Shown: positions 27,959-35,750, counted from the first letter of the stretch. The stretch: 64,000 nt of DNA from Sulfurimonas sp. (GCF_041583195.1 NZ_JBFHGL010000002.1:1-64000), one strand, 5' to 3'. Notes: generated by a model not told the origin, from the sequence alone. Made by a program: numbers and translations.

Positions 27959-29002
27959 ATGAAAATTTTAGGATTTGTTTCATTTTATACCTCAGTACCT
28001 TTTTGGGCTAATAATTTTATTTCAAGTGAAGAACTTGAAAAAATTGAAGAAGAACAATTAAAAAATAAACTTGAAGAAGTTGTTTTCAGTAAAGATAATG
28101 ATGATTTTTCAATTAAAATTGCTCAAGACGGTATGATTATACTTCGTGTCTACAAATTAGAAAACAATATGGTTCCGTGGAGTGATAGACTAAATAATCC
28201 TGATTATACAATATCAAATGATATTAAAAATTGGAATGATTATATAGAGTATCTAAATGCATTTTATCTCATATTAGATTCATCATTATTTGAATTAGAA
28301 AAAGAAACTTTTTTAGAAATTAATCAATTAACAAAAAAAGATGTTATGAGAGCTTATTTTGCATATTTTGATTCACTTGAAAAATTTCAAGGATGTCAAT
28401 CTGCTAGTCATAATCAAGAGCCAATTGAAATTTATAAAAAAAATAGATTACCTGATAGTAATTACCACTTAATAAAAAGTAAAAATAATAGATTTATCAC
28501 TAAAAAAGTTTTAGAACATACAGTTGAAAATTTTGAATATGCTTGTAAAGACTATAATTTGATAAAAATATTATCAACATTGCTGAGAAGTATCTCAGAG
28601 TATAAAGAAGGCAATAATCAAACTTCAATTTTATTTTCATGGTTTATAATTGAAAGCATTATCATACAAATATGGGAAAAACATATCAACTCTCTAAATA
28701 ATTCATTTGATGATGGAAGTAAAAGAATCAATAAAGCTAGAAAAAAACATTTAGAAAACTTAAGCATAAGTGTAATTATTAATTTACTGGAACTAATGAA
28801 TTTAATTCCATATAAACTATACATTGAAATTGATAAAATTAGATTATGCCGAAACAAAATTGTTCATATAGACCAAGATTATATATCTACGAATAATGAT
28901 GCTAAAGAATCTATACTATGTACAAAGAATTTAATTAAGCTAAATTATAATTTAGATATTTTTCCAAATTTAGGTTTAATAATATCACCTATTACTATAT
29001 AA
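27959..29002 (+). CDS. Cassette protein 2: HEPN-like protein, possible RNase/defence factor
   Basis: 347 aa, AGGAAAG before the ATG; strikingly AT-rich with many Asn, Ile and Lys codons. No signal peptide is convincing. The N-terminal 200 residues are not recognised. The C-terminal part (about 215-345) is helical and has LFSWFIIESIIIQIWEKHI, then IDKIRLCRNKIVHI; R-N-K-I-V-H fits the Rx4-6H active-site motif of HEPN RNases, and the layout resembles Apea-like HEPN proteins. HEPN proteins often act in toxin-antitoxin or phage defence systems, so such a role is inferred only. Complete cassette, gene plus attC 2. Confidence 0.65.
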   Translation: MKILGFVSFYTSVPFWANNFISSEELEKIEEEQLKNKLEEVVFSKDNDDFSIKIAQDGMIILRVYKLENNMVPWSDRLNNPDYTISNDIKNWNDYIEYLNAFYLILDSSLFELEKETFLEINQLTKKDVMRAYFAYFDSLEKFQGCQSASHNQEPIEIYKKNRLPDSNYHLIKSKNNRFITKKVLEHTVENFEYACKDYNLIKILSTLLRSISEYKEGNNQTSILFSWFIIESIIIQIWEKHINSLNNSFDDGSKRINKARKKHLENLSISVIINLLELMNLIPYKLYIEIDKIRLCRNKIVHIDQDYISTNNDAKESILCTKNLIKLNYNLDIFPNLGLIISPITI

Positions 29003-29016
29003 ATGATATTATTAAA

Positions 29017-29087
29017 GTCTAACAAAACCTTGGAGAGAAATAGTTTACCCTAGCGGGCACAACTATTTCTCAACTCAAACGTTACAC
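29017..29087 (+). repeat. attC site 2
   Basis: R'' GTCTAAC (perfect RYYYAAC) and R' GTTACAC (one mismatch to GTTRRRY). The arms GAGAAATAGTT and AACTATTTCTC are perfect 11-base complements around a 15-base loop. It ends cassette 2. Confidence 0.9.
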
Positions 29088-29109
29088 TCAAAAATTAAAA
29101 GGAAATTAA

Positions 29110-29364
29110 ATGTTTAAATATCTTATTACTACGTTTCGTACACCCCAGTTCGACCCATCAGTCATTGACGCACACTATGCTTTTCTCGATGATCTAAAGC
29201 AGCGAGGACACCTTGAACTTGCCGGTCCGTTTACGGACAAGACTGGCGGTGCATACTTGATTAAAGCTGATAATCTTGAAGAAGCCAAGGCTATAGCGTT
29301 CAGTGATCCTGTACATACTTCGAAGTCATCAATCGTCACCGTTTACGAATGGAACGCAAAATGA
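29110..29364 (+). CDS. Cassette protein 3: YCII-related protein
   Basis: 84 aa, AAAAGGAAAT before the ATG. The YCII ferredoxin-like fold is seen: an N-terminal YLITTFRTP strand, an R-x-x-H helix region (HYAFLDDLKQRGHLELAGPF), and the DPVHTSKSS segment with the conserved Asp-Pro. Family function is unclear, with some members having peroxidase-like or dehalogenase-related roles. Its codons use more G and C than the neighbouring genes, pointing to a different donor. A 7-base R''-like box touches its stop codon. Confidence 0.85.
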   Translation: MFKYLITTFRTPQFDPSVIDAHYAFLDDLKQRGHLELAGPFTDKTGGAYLIKADNLEEAKAIAFSDPVHTSKSSIVTVYEWNAK

Positions 29365-29371
29365 GCATAAC
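29365..29371 (+). repeat. R''-box remnant of a lost attC
   Basis: GCATAAC directly follows the YCII stop and is followed by AAAT. The ATAACAAAT stretch is identical to the start of attC 1. There is no R' or arm after it; a normal ribosome site and the VOC gene come next. This suggests the attC once ending the YCII cassette was deleted down to its R'' box. Confidence 0.45.
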
Positions 29372-29391
29372 AAATTAGAGGAAAATATAAA

Positions 29392-29832
29392 ATGCGATTT
29401 GCACACACAAATATAGCGGCAAGAGATTGGAAAAAATTATCAGACTTTTATATAAAAGTTTTTGAATGTAAAATTAAACCTCCGCAGAGAGATTTAAAAG
29501 GTGAGTGGCTTGATAAAGCAATCGGTATAAAAAATGCTAGACAAACGGGTGTGCATTTATCTCTTCCAGGATATGAAAACCCACCGACATTAGAAATATT
29601 TAGTTACGAAAAATTTATAGATACAAATCCAATTATGGCTAATCAAATTGGTTTTACCCATATTGCATTTGAAGTGGATGATGTAGATGCAATACTAACA
29701 AAAGCTTTAAAATATGGAGCTACAACATTAGGTGAAGTGATCGAAAATGAAGTTAAAGGTGTCGGTATGTTAAAATTTACATATTTACGAGATATAGAAG
29801 GAAATATTATAGAAATTCAATCTTGGAATTAA
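29392..29832 (+). CDS. Cassette protein 4: VOC/glyoxalase-fold protein
   Basis: 146 aa. Paired beta-alpha-beta-beta-beta modules: FAHTNIAARDWKKLSDFYIKVF at the start and GFTHIAFEVDDVDAI in the middle, with metal-ligand candidates His (FAHTN), His (FTHIA), and Glu (GNIIEIQSW). It could be a glyoxalase, dioxygenase or fosfomycin/bleomycin-type resistance protein; sequence alone does not decide. It shares a cassette with the YCII gene (no full attC between them). Confidence 0.85.
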   Translation: MRFAHTNIAARDWKKLSDFYIKVFECKIKPPQRDLKGEWLDKAIGIKNARQTGVHLSLPGYENPPTLEIFSYEKFIDTNPIMANQIGFTHIAFEVDDVDAILTKALKYGATTLGEVIENEVKGVGMLKFTYLRDIEGNIIEIQSWN

Positions 29833-29850
29833 GCTTTTAAATGTTAGTAG

Positions 29851-29919
29851 CTCTAACAAAACCTTGGAGAGAAATATTTGACCCTGCGGCTCAAATATTT
29901 CTCAACTCAAACGTTAAAC
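29851..29919 (+). repeat. attC site 3
   Basis: R'' CTCTAAC (first base off consensus) and R' GTTAAAC (perfect). The arms GAGAAATATTTGA and TCAAATATTTCTC are perfect 13-base complements around ccctgcggc, the same loop as site 1 apart from one base. Confidence 0.9.
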
Positions 29920-29934
29920 CACAAAGGAAACATC

Positions 29935-30252
29935 ATGAAAAAAATCTATCTTCTCCTGGCTATTTTAGGGTTCATCTTGCCGCTTTCACAGTTCATTTCA
30001 TGGCTTTTTGACTATGGAATCGATGTGCCGCTCATGTTCAGGAGTGTCGCAGAAGATAAATTGAGCTTATTTGCTTGGTTGGACGTGATCGTGTCGGCGC
30101 TTGTTTTAATCGTTTTTATCGTTTATGAGGGCAAGAAAAAGTCGATGCCGAGATTATGGGTACCTATCGCAGGTACATTGTGCGTCGGTGTCTCTTTTGG
30201 GCTTCCGTTATTTTTGCTGTTGAGAGAAATGCATCTTGAGAAAAATGCGTAA
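29935..30252 (+). CDS. Cassette protein 5: DUF2834 membrane protein
   Basis: 105 aa from the ATG at 29935, with AAAGGAAA upstream; a longer TTG frame would begin inside attC 3 and is rejected. Three membrane spans (about 3-24, 44-61, 74-95) with LPLSQFISWLFDYGID and VGVSFGLPLFLLLREMHL, the DUF2834 pattern. Function is unknown in the family. Codon use is richer in G and C than the chromosome around it. Complete cassette with attC 4. Confidence 0.82.
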   Translation: MKKIYLLLAILGFILPLSQFISWLFDYGIDVPLMFRSVAEDKLSLFAWLDVIVSALVLIVFIVYEGKKKSMPRLWVPIAGTLCVGVSFGLPLFLLLREMHLEKNA

Positions 30253-30310
30253 AGAGTCGGGGATGTATTATACGACGACAAGAAACAGGTTTTCTCTTGA
30301 GTCAGATTAA

Positions 30311-30381
30311 ATCTAACAAAGTAGTGGGGCCAATCAAAAACCCGAGGACGGCTTTTTGATTGCTCATTTTAAACGTTAGGC
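30311..30381 (+). repeat. attC site 4
   Basis: R'' ATCTAAC and R' GTTAGGC, both matching consensus. The arms CAATCAAAAA and TTTTTGATTG are perfect 10-base complements around cccgaggacggc. It differs from sites 1-3 in arm sequence, so it came with its cassette from another source. The gene-free 58 bases before it hold nothing recognised. Confidence 0.9.
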
Positions 30382-30407
30382 TTTAAAATTTAATAAAGGA
30401 ATTTTAA

Positions 30408-31298
30408 TTGAAATCACTGAAATTTAAAAAGATAGACGCCTTTGCATCTTTCAACTCTAGCGGTAATCCTGCCGGAGTTATTTACTTAGATAACTGTAAT
30501 GACTTATCTGCCGAAGAGATGCAACAGATTGCCAAAGAACTAAAAGGTTTTGTAAGTGAAGTTGGATACATCTGGGAAAACGAAGACGGAAGTTTTGGGT
30601 TACGTTATTATTCAAGCGAGAGAGAAGTCGAGTTTTGCGGTCATGCGACTATTGCCATTATGTACAACATCATAAAAAGTAGATCAGATCTTTTGGCAAA
30701 AAGTGAACTCACTATTCATACGAAAAACGACACTTTGGTAGTTGAAAACCATATCCCGCAAAATGATTCGGTTTTTATTACCGCACCTGCTCCAAAATTT
30801 ATAATGAAAGATATTAATCAAGAGGATATTGCGTCCTCTTTAAAGATAGATGCAAACATGATAGATGACCGTTTTGATATCGCCATTGTTAATGCAGGAC
30901 TTGAAACACTCATTGTCCCCGTAAAAAATCTTGAGGCGACTTTGAATGTTAATCCCGATCTGGTAGAGTTAAACGTGTTTTGCAAAAGCATAGGAGTTGA
31001 CATTATTATCTTGTTTACGGATGAGTGTTTTAGTGAAAAAAGCAGTTATCGTACAAGAGTGTTTGCCGCGACGTTCGGTTACCTTGAAGACCCTGCGACG
31101 GGCTCTGGAAACAGTGCTTTTGGAAACTATCTTCTTCAAAGAAACATATGGGATGGCGAACTGATGAACATTGAGCAAAATGCTCTGAAAGAGAACTTTA
31201 ATACGGTAAAACTTACTACAAAAAAAGAAGAAAGTATCAAGCACGTGCTTTTTGGCGGTAGTGCAAAAGTTAAAATCGATGGAAATTATTTACTTTAA
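30408..31298 (+). CDS. Cassette protein 6: PhzF-family isomerase-like protein
   Basis: 296 aa, TTG start with AAAGGA. It begins KKIDAFASFNSSGNPAGVIYL, the PhzF signature, and has the catalytic Glu in REVEFCGHATIAI (about residue 74-81) and EDPATGSGNSAFGNYL in the second half. PhzF-fold proteins catalyse proton shifts/isomerisation, best known in phenazine synthesis, but no other phz genes are here and the substrate is unknown. It shares a cassette with the downstream GNAT gene, 11 bases away. Confidence 0.9.
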   Translation: MKSLKFKKIDAFASFNSSGNPAGVIYLDNCNDLSAEEMQQIAKELKGFVSEVGYIWENEDGSFGLRYYSSEREVEFCGHATIAIMYNIIKSRSDLLAKSELTIHTKNDTLVVENHIPQNDSVFITAPAPKFIMKDINQEDIASSLKIDANMIDDRFDIAIVNAGLETLIVPVKNLEATLNVNPDLVELNVFCKSIGVDIIILFTDECFSEKSSYRTRVFAATFGYLEDPATGSGNSAFGNYLLQRNIWDGELMNIEQNALKENFNTVKLTTKKEESIKHVLFGGSAKVKIDGNYLL

Positions 31299-31309
31299 AA
31301 GGGAAATGG

Positions 31310-31867
31310 ATGCAGTTAAAAGTAGCAGAACTTTCAGATATAGACAAAGTGTTAGAACTTCACTATAAATATCAGATTGAATCAATAGCTGAAGAAGATA
31401 AAAAAGACGGATTTGTTACAACGCCGTTTACAAAAGAGCAGTTGACAGACCTTATAGATAAAGAACAAGGTCTGTTTATAGCGATAAAAGACAACAGTGT
31501 TGTTGCTTATGTTATGGCGGCATCTTGGCAATTTTGGTCAAAATGGCCCATGTTTGAACACATGATAAAAGATTTGCATAACTTGGAATACTTGGGTCAA
31601 AAGTTGAGCGTGGACAATTCCTATCAGTACGGGCCGATCTGCATAGACAAAAGTGTTCGAGGAAGCGGTGTATTGGAAAAAATATTTGATTTTTCAAGAG
31701 AACATATGTCCAAAAGATACCAGATATTAGTAACCTTTATCAATAAAATCAATCCAAGATCTTACGAAGCCCATGTAAGAAAACTCGGTCTTGAAGTTAT
31801 ACAAGAGTTTTCTTATAACAACAACAACTATTACGAACTGGTTTATGACACATCAAAAAAAGTCTAA
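31310..31867 (+). CDS. Cassette protein 7: GNAT-family acetyltransferase
   Basis: 185 aa, AAAAGGGAAATGG before the ATG. GNAT motif A is YGPICIDKSVRGSGVLEKIF, with the V-R-G-S-G-V acetyl-CoA loop, and motif B near INPRSYEAHVRKLG. The N-terminus LKVAELSDIDKVLELH is typical. The acceptor may be an antibiotic, amino acid or protein; undetermined. Its stop codon TAA lies within an R''-like box, as in cassette 1. Confidence 0.87.
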   Translation: MQLKVAELSDIDKVLELHYKYQIESIAEEDKKDGFVTTPFTKEQLTDLIDKEQGLFIAIKDNSVVAYVMAASWQFWSKWPMFEHMIKDLHNLEYLGQKLSVDNSYQYGPICIDKSVRGSGVLEKIFDFSREHMSKRYQILVTFINKINPRSYEAHVRKLGLEVIQEFSYNNNNYYELVYDTSKKV

Positions 31868-31868
31868 C
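31862..31868 (+). repeat. R'' box of a truncated attC at the right edge of the array
   Basis: GTCTAAC, followed by AAA, is identical to the start of attC 2, and TCTAACAAA is shared with sites 2-4. The sequence then passes at once into the 3' end of the minus-strand rbsK-like gene (stop at 31875), so the rest of this attC is missing. Confidence 0.6.
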
Positions 31869-31874
31869 AAACTG

Positions 31875-32741
31875 TCACACCAATAATCTAGGGATAGAAT
31901 CAGCAGCCCCTTTTCTTGTTACACAGATACTTGAAGCTTTTATAGCTGCTTCTAGACATTTTTCTATTGTCATTCCGCGTGAAAACTCGGCTAAAAAGTA
32001 ACCTATAAAAGTATCGCCCGCTCCGGTGGTATCTACAGCTTTTACTTTTAGAGCATCTACACTTATAACTTTTTTGCCCTTTGCATAGATCACACCTTTT
32101 TTGCCAAGTGTTAAAACAACGGAACTTTTTGGGTAAAGTTTACCCATAGCTTTTATGATCTTCTCAGGCTTTTTCTCGCCGCTAAGTGCTTCACCTTCGG
32201 TCTCGTTTATTATAAAAATATCTACAAGTTCAAGTGGGTAGTCTTTAACAGCGTCACTCATCGGTGCAGGGTTAAAAACTACTTTTAGACCTTTGCTTTT
32301 TGTTTGTTTTATTATTTTATCGACATCATTTATCTCATTTTGTAAAAGTACTATATCCTCTGTTTTTGCAGTTTTTAGTACTTTTTCTATATCAGAAGAT
32401 TTGTAAGTAAGATTAGCCCCGCCGTGGATAATTATGGCATTCTCACCCTCTTTGTTTACCTGTATAACTGCATGTCCAGTAGGTGCTTTAACTGTATTTA
32501 CAAAAGATGTATCTATACCCTCTTTTTCCATCTTCTCTTTTAGCCAAATACCGTCTTTGCCAACCTTACCTACATGGACTACATCTGCATTTGCACGAGC
32601 TAAGGCTATAGACTGGTTAGCCCCTTTACCACCGCTAAAAACTGCGTAGCTATTACTGCTTAGCGTTTCACCTGGACGTACAAAATGATCTACACTATAC
32701 ACATGGTCTATATTTATAGATCCGAAATTAATTATCTTCAC
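31875..32741 (-). CDS. rbsK: Ribokinase/PfkB family carbohydrate kinase
   Basis: 288 aa from a GTG at 32741 that fits the family start (KIINFGSINIDHVY); an ATG five codons earlier (32756) is also possible. PfkB features: GGKGANQSIALARA, and the catalytic AVDTTGAGDTFIGYFLAEF with Asp as base. It phosphorylates a sugar, by family ribose, or a related substrate. Its start lies within the end of the upstream gene. Its 3' end is the junction with the cassette array. Confidence 0.87.
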   Translation of the reverse strand: MKIINFGSINIDHVYSVDHFVRPGETLSSNSYAVFSGGKGANQSIALARANADVVHVGKVGKDGIWLKEKMEKEGIDTSFVNTVKAPTGHAVIQVNKEGENAIIIHGGANLTYKSSDIEKVLKTAKTEDIVLLQNEINDVDKIIKQTKSKGLKVVFNPAPMSDAVKDYPLELVDIFIINETEGEALSGEKKPEKIIKAMGKLYPKSSVVLTLGKKGVIYAKGKKVISVDALKVKAVDTTGAGDTFIGYFLAEFSRGMTIEKCLEAAIKASSICVTRKGAADSIPRLLV

Positions 32742-33198
32742 GGTAAGGGCTTTCATGACGTGATGCTTTAAATCCATGTTTAACAAATGCATGCAGTGTT
32801 TCATCGTGCAGTTTGATCAGCTCACTGACTTTTTCATCATCTGAAGTAAGTGTGACTTTTATACCATCATCAAGCATTTCATAGTTCATATTTATCTGTT
32901 CTCTGTGATCAAAAAGCTCTATAAACAAAGGATCCCATGAACGAATGGCGCGGTTGCCGTCAAACCTCTTTTTCATACCAAGTGCGTGGTCTTGAAGTAT
33001 TTTTATAAGCTCTTGATCTTTGGATGTAACACGAGTGATCGTCTCAATGCCAGACTCTGTCTCTTTTGTAATACGTTCTATCTCTTCATGGCGTACTAAA
33101 AGTTCATGGTAAAGTTTTGAATCCGCAATATGCTGTGGATCACTACCGCCACGACCACGCTTGAAAACTTTTGCTTTTTTAAAGTTTGTAAAATCCAC
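32728..33198 (-). CDS. Conserved-type hypothetical protein, helical
   Basis: 156 aa, soluble and charged, with no signal peptide. It is rich in His, Asp, Glu and Lys. Visible features are a basic N-terminus (KVFKRGRGGSDP), a GIETITRVTSKDQELIKILQ helix and the segment HALGMKKRFDGNRAIRSWDP, then HDETLHAFVKHGFKAS near the end. The His-rich helices might bind a metal or heme, but no known motif is complete. It overlaps the start of the kinase gene by 14 bases. Confidence 0.7.
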   Translation of the reverse strand: MDFTNFKKAKVFKRGRGGSDPQHIADSKLYHELLVRHEEIERITKETESGIETITRVTSKDQELIKILQDHALGMKKRFDGNRAIRSWDPLFIELFDHREQINMNYEMLDDGIKVTLTSDDEKVSELIKLHDETLHAFVKHGFKASRHESPYREDN

Positions 33199-33318
33199 AT
33201 ACTTTCCTTTTTTTGCATTAAATCATTTTATTGTAAGAGTGATTAAAAACTTATAAGCTCCATTTCGCTAAAATATCGTCCTTATAAAAAAGTATTCATT
33301 TTCAAAGGTTTAAAAAGT

Positions 33319-35568
33319 ATGAGTGAGCATAAAGATTTTTTACGTACAATCGTAGAGGAAGATTTAAAGTCGGGCAAATATAAAGAGGTCATTACAAGGT
33401 TTCCTCCGGAGCCAAACGGCTTCCCTCACATTGGGCATGCTAAATCTATCGCTATTAACTTCGGGATCGCACGTGACTACAACGGCTATTGTAACCTTAG
33501 AATGGACGACACAAACCCTACAACAGAAGACACTGCATACGTTGAAGCTCTTAAAGATGCAGTCGAGTGGCTTGGCTTTAAATGGAAAGACGATGTACGT
33601 TATACGTCTGATTATTTTCACCAATTATATACATGGGCACAAGAGCTTGTAAAAATCGGTAAGGCTTATGTAGATTCTTTAGATGAAGAGACTATGCGTG
33701 AGTACCGCGGTACTGTAACTGAACCTGGTAAGCGTAGCAAGTATGCAGAACGCACGGTAGAAGAAAACCTAGACCTTTTAGAGAGAATGAAACAAGGTGA
33801 ATTTAAAGACGGTGAACATGTTCTTCGTGCAAAAATCGACATGAGTGCGGCAAATATGAAGATGCGTGACCCTCTTCTGTATCGTATACGTCATGCTCAC
33901 CACTACAGAGCAGGAAATGAGTGGGCAATCTACCCTATGTACGACTTTGGTCACTGTCTATCTGACTACATTGAGGGTGTAACTCACTCTATCTGTACGC
34001 TTGAGTTTGAAAACAACCGTGAGATCTATGACTGGGTTATCGACACACTTGGGCTTGAACCTCCACGTCCATATCAGCATGAGTTTGCACGTCTAGGGAT
34101 CAACTACACAGTTATGAGTAAAAGAAAGCTTTTAGAGCTTGTAAACGGCAACTATGTAAATGGTTGGGATGATCCACGTATGCCGACTATAGCAGGTTTA
34201 AGAAGACGCGGTTACACACCTGAGTCGATCCTAAACTTCTGTGACTCTATAGGTATTGCAAAAGCAAACTCTACTGTAGATGTTGCACAACTTGAGTTTG
34301 CGATCCGTGATGATCTAAACACAAAAGTACCGCGTGTTATGTGTGTACTTGATCCTTTAAAAGTGACAATTGAGAACTACGAAGGTAGCGAAGAGTTTGA
34401 TGCTCCATACTACCCTGAAGATATTCCAAAAGAGGGTTCAAGAAAGGTGCCATTTTCAAAAGAGATCTACATTGAGCGTGAAGACTTTAGTGAAAACCCG
34501 CCTAAGGGTTACTACCGCCTAACTCCTGATCAGGCAGTTCGTCTTAGGTCAGGTTATATCATAACTTGTAAAGAGGTAATCAAAGACGCTAACGGAGAGA
34601 TCACTGAGATCATAGCCGAGTATAATCCAGATTCAAAAAGTGGATCAGACACAAGCGGGATCAAAGTAAAAAGTGCGATCCAGTGGGTAGATGCTTCTAA
34701 AGCTAAAAAAGTTGAAGTTAGACTTTACGACAGACTTTACAAATGTGAAGCACCTGAAAATTTAGAAGATCTAAACCCTGACTCACTAAAGATCATTAAA
34801 GATGCACTTATTGAGCCTGCCGTGATCACAGACAAACCAGATGAGCGTTTCCAGTTTGAAAGACAAGGTTACTTCTATGCTGATCCTGACTATACAGATG
34901 AGAATCCTGTGTTTAACAAGATCGTAGGTCTTAAAGACTCTTATGCTAAGAAAGAAAAAGCACCAAGAGCTGAACGTAAGCCACAAGAGAAAAAAGTTCA
35001 AATAGACGGTGAAGTTGAACCTATGACTGAAGCCCAGCTCGCTCTGTTTGACAAGTACACAGTTGAGTTAAAACTAAACAATATGGTTGCGGACATTTTA
35101 GCTCGTGATGAGAAACTATCATCTTTTTACGCTGACGCTCTGGCAGTTAACAACTCACCAGTGACTATCGCTAACTTAGTTGCAAATGAAGTTGCAAGAG
35201 AGCTAAAAGAAAAAGAGATCATTGATCTTAAATTTAACGCTAAACAAATAGCTGAACTTGTCAAAATGGTTGATGATGAGACTATCTCAAATAAAATCGC
35301 AAAACAAGTATTTGAAGAGATGCAAAAATCTGGAGAAAACCCGGCTAAGATTGTTGAGGACAAAGGGCTTGTTCAGATCAGCGATCCTGGAGTAATAGAG
35401 CCTATCATTGATGAGATCATCGCTAAAAACCCTGACAATGTAGAGAAATTCAAAGCGGGTAACAACAAACTGCTTGGTTTCTTTGTAGGTCAAACACTAA
35501 AAGCTACAGGCGGCAAAGCAAACCCTCAAGTTGTAAATCAACTGGTAGCTAAAAAGTTAGCACAATAA
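33319..35568 (+). CDS. glnS: Glutaminyl-tRNA synthetase with C-terminal YqeY/GatB-like domain
   Basis: 749 aa. GlnRS core about 1-555: FPPEPNGFPHIGHAKSIAI (HIGH), MDDTNPTTED, and VMSKRKLLEL (KMSKS variant), then the beta-barrel anticodon region with HPYERFQFERQGYF-like KPDERFQFERQGYF. After a basic linker (KKEKAPRAERKPQEKK) the last 185 residues are a helical GatB/YqeY-type domain (MTEAQLALFDKYT to QVVNQLVAKKLAQ). The same fusion is known in Deinococcus. Many relatives in this phylum lack GlnRS and use GatCAB; gatC is also in this window at 60254. Confidence 0.95.
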   Translation: MSEHKDFLRTIVEEDLKSGKYKEVITRFPPEPNGFPHIGHAKSIAINFGIARDYNGYCNLRMDDTNPTTEDTAYVEALKDAVEWLGFKWKDDVRYTSDYFHQLYTWAQELVKIGKAYVDSLDEETMREYRGTVTEPGKRSKYAERTVEENLDLLERMKQGEFKDGEHVLRAKIDMSAANMKMRDPLLYRIRHAHHYRAGNEWAIYPMYDFGHCLSDYIEGVTHSICTLEFENNREIYDWVIDTLGLEPPRPYQHEFARLGINYTVMSKRKLLELVNGNYVNGWDDPRMPTIAGLRRRGYTPESILNFCDSIGIAKANSTVDVAQLEFAIRDDLNTKVPRVMCVLDPLKVTIENYEGSEEFDAPYYPEDIPKEGSRKVPFSKEIYIEREDFSENPPKGYYRLTPDQAVRLRSGYIITCKEVIKDANGEITEIIAEYNPDSKSGSDTSGIKVKSAIQWVDASKAKKVEVRLYDRLYKCEAPENLEDLNPDSLKIIKDALIEPAVITDKPDERFQFERQGYFYADPDYTDENPVFNKIVGLKDSYAKKEKAPRAERKPQEKKVQIDGEVEPMTEAQLALFDKYTVELKLNNMVADILARDEKLSSFYADALAVNNSPVTIANLVANEVARELKEKEIIDLKFNAKQIAELVKMVDDETISNKIAKQVFEEMQKSGENPAKIVEDKGLVQISDPGVIEPIIDEIIAKNPDNVEKFKAGNNKLLGFFVGQTLKATGGKANPQVVNQLVAKKLAQ

Positions 35569-35591
35569 CTTAAAAACATCACAAACCATAC

Positions 35592-35618
35592 TATACTCTA
35601 GCAGTTTACTAGAGTATA
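35592..35618 (+). terminator. Hairpin downstream of glnS
   Basis: A perfect 10-bp inverted repeat, TATACTCTAG / CTAGAGTATA, with a 7-base loop, 24 bases after the glnS stop. It lacks a T-tract, so it may be a stabilising 3' structure instead. The remaining bases to 35750 are very AT-rich, with no gene visible. Confidence 0.5.
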
Positions 35619-35750
35619 AAACAAAACCCCATTTTATATAAAACTTCCAACAAACCCCAAAACAAAGCTATTTTTATATATACCAAGCATTTAAATATAT
35701 TAATTTTTTTTATAAATATTACAAATACCATACTATCTCTATAGATTTAC

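Larger units (their letters stand above)
27452..31868 (+). mobile_element. Integron gene-cassette array without integrase (CALIN)
   Basis: Seven plus-strand genes are separated by four complete attC sites in one orientation, each of 69-71 bases. Each runs from an R'' box ending AAC to an R' box starting GTT, with long complementary arms between. Sites 1-3 are close relatives of each other; site 4 differs in its arms. Two further R''-like boxes (29365, 31862) look like remnants. Cargo (YCII, VOC, DUF2834, PhzF, GNAT, HEPN-like) is typical of chromosomal integrons. No integron integrase is encoded in the window. The left border is uncertain; the right one abuts the rbsK-like gene. Confidence 0.88.

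Noticed and set aside
29878-29934. Upstream extension of the DUF2834 gene from a TTG
   Set aside because: It would start inside attC site 3; the ATG at 29935 has a proper AAAGGA site and starts the membrane span.
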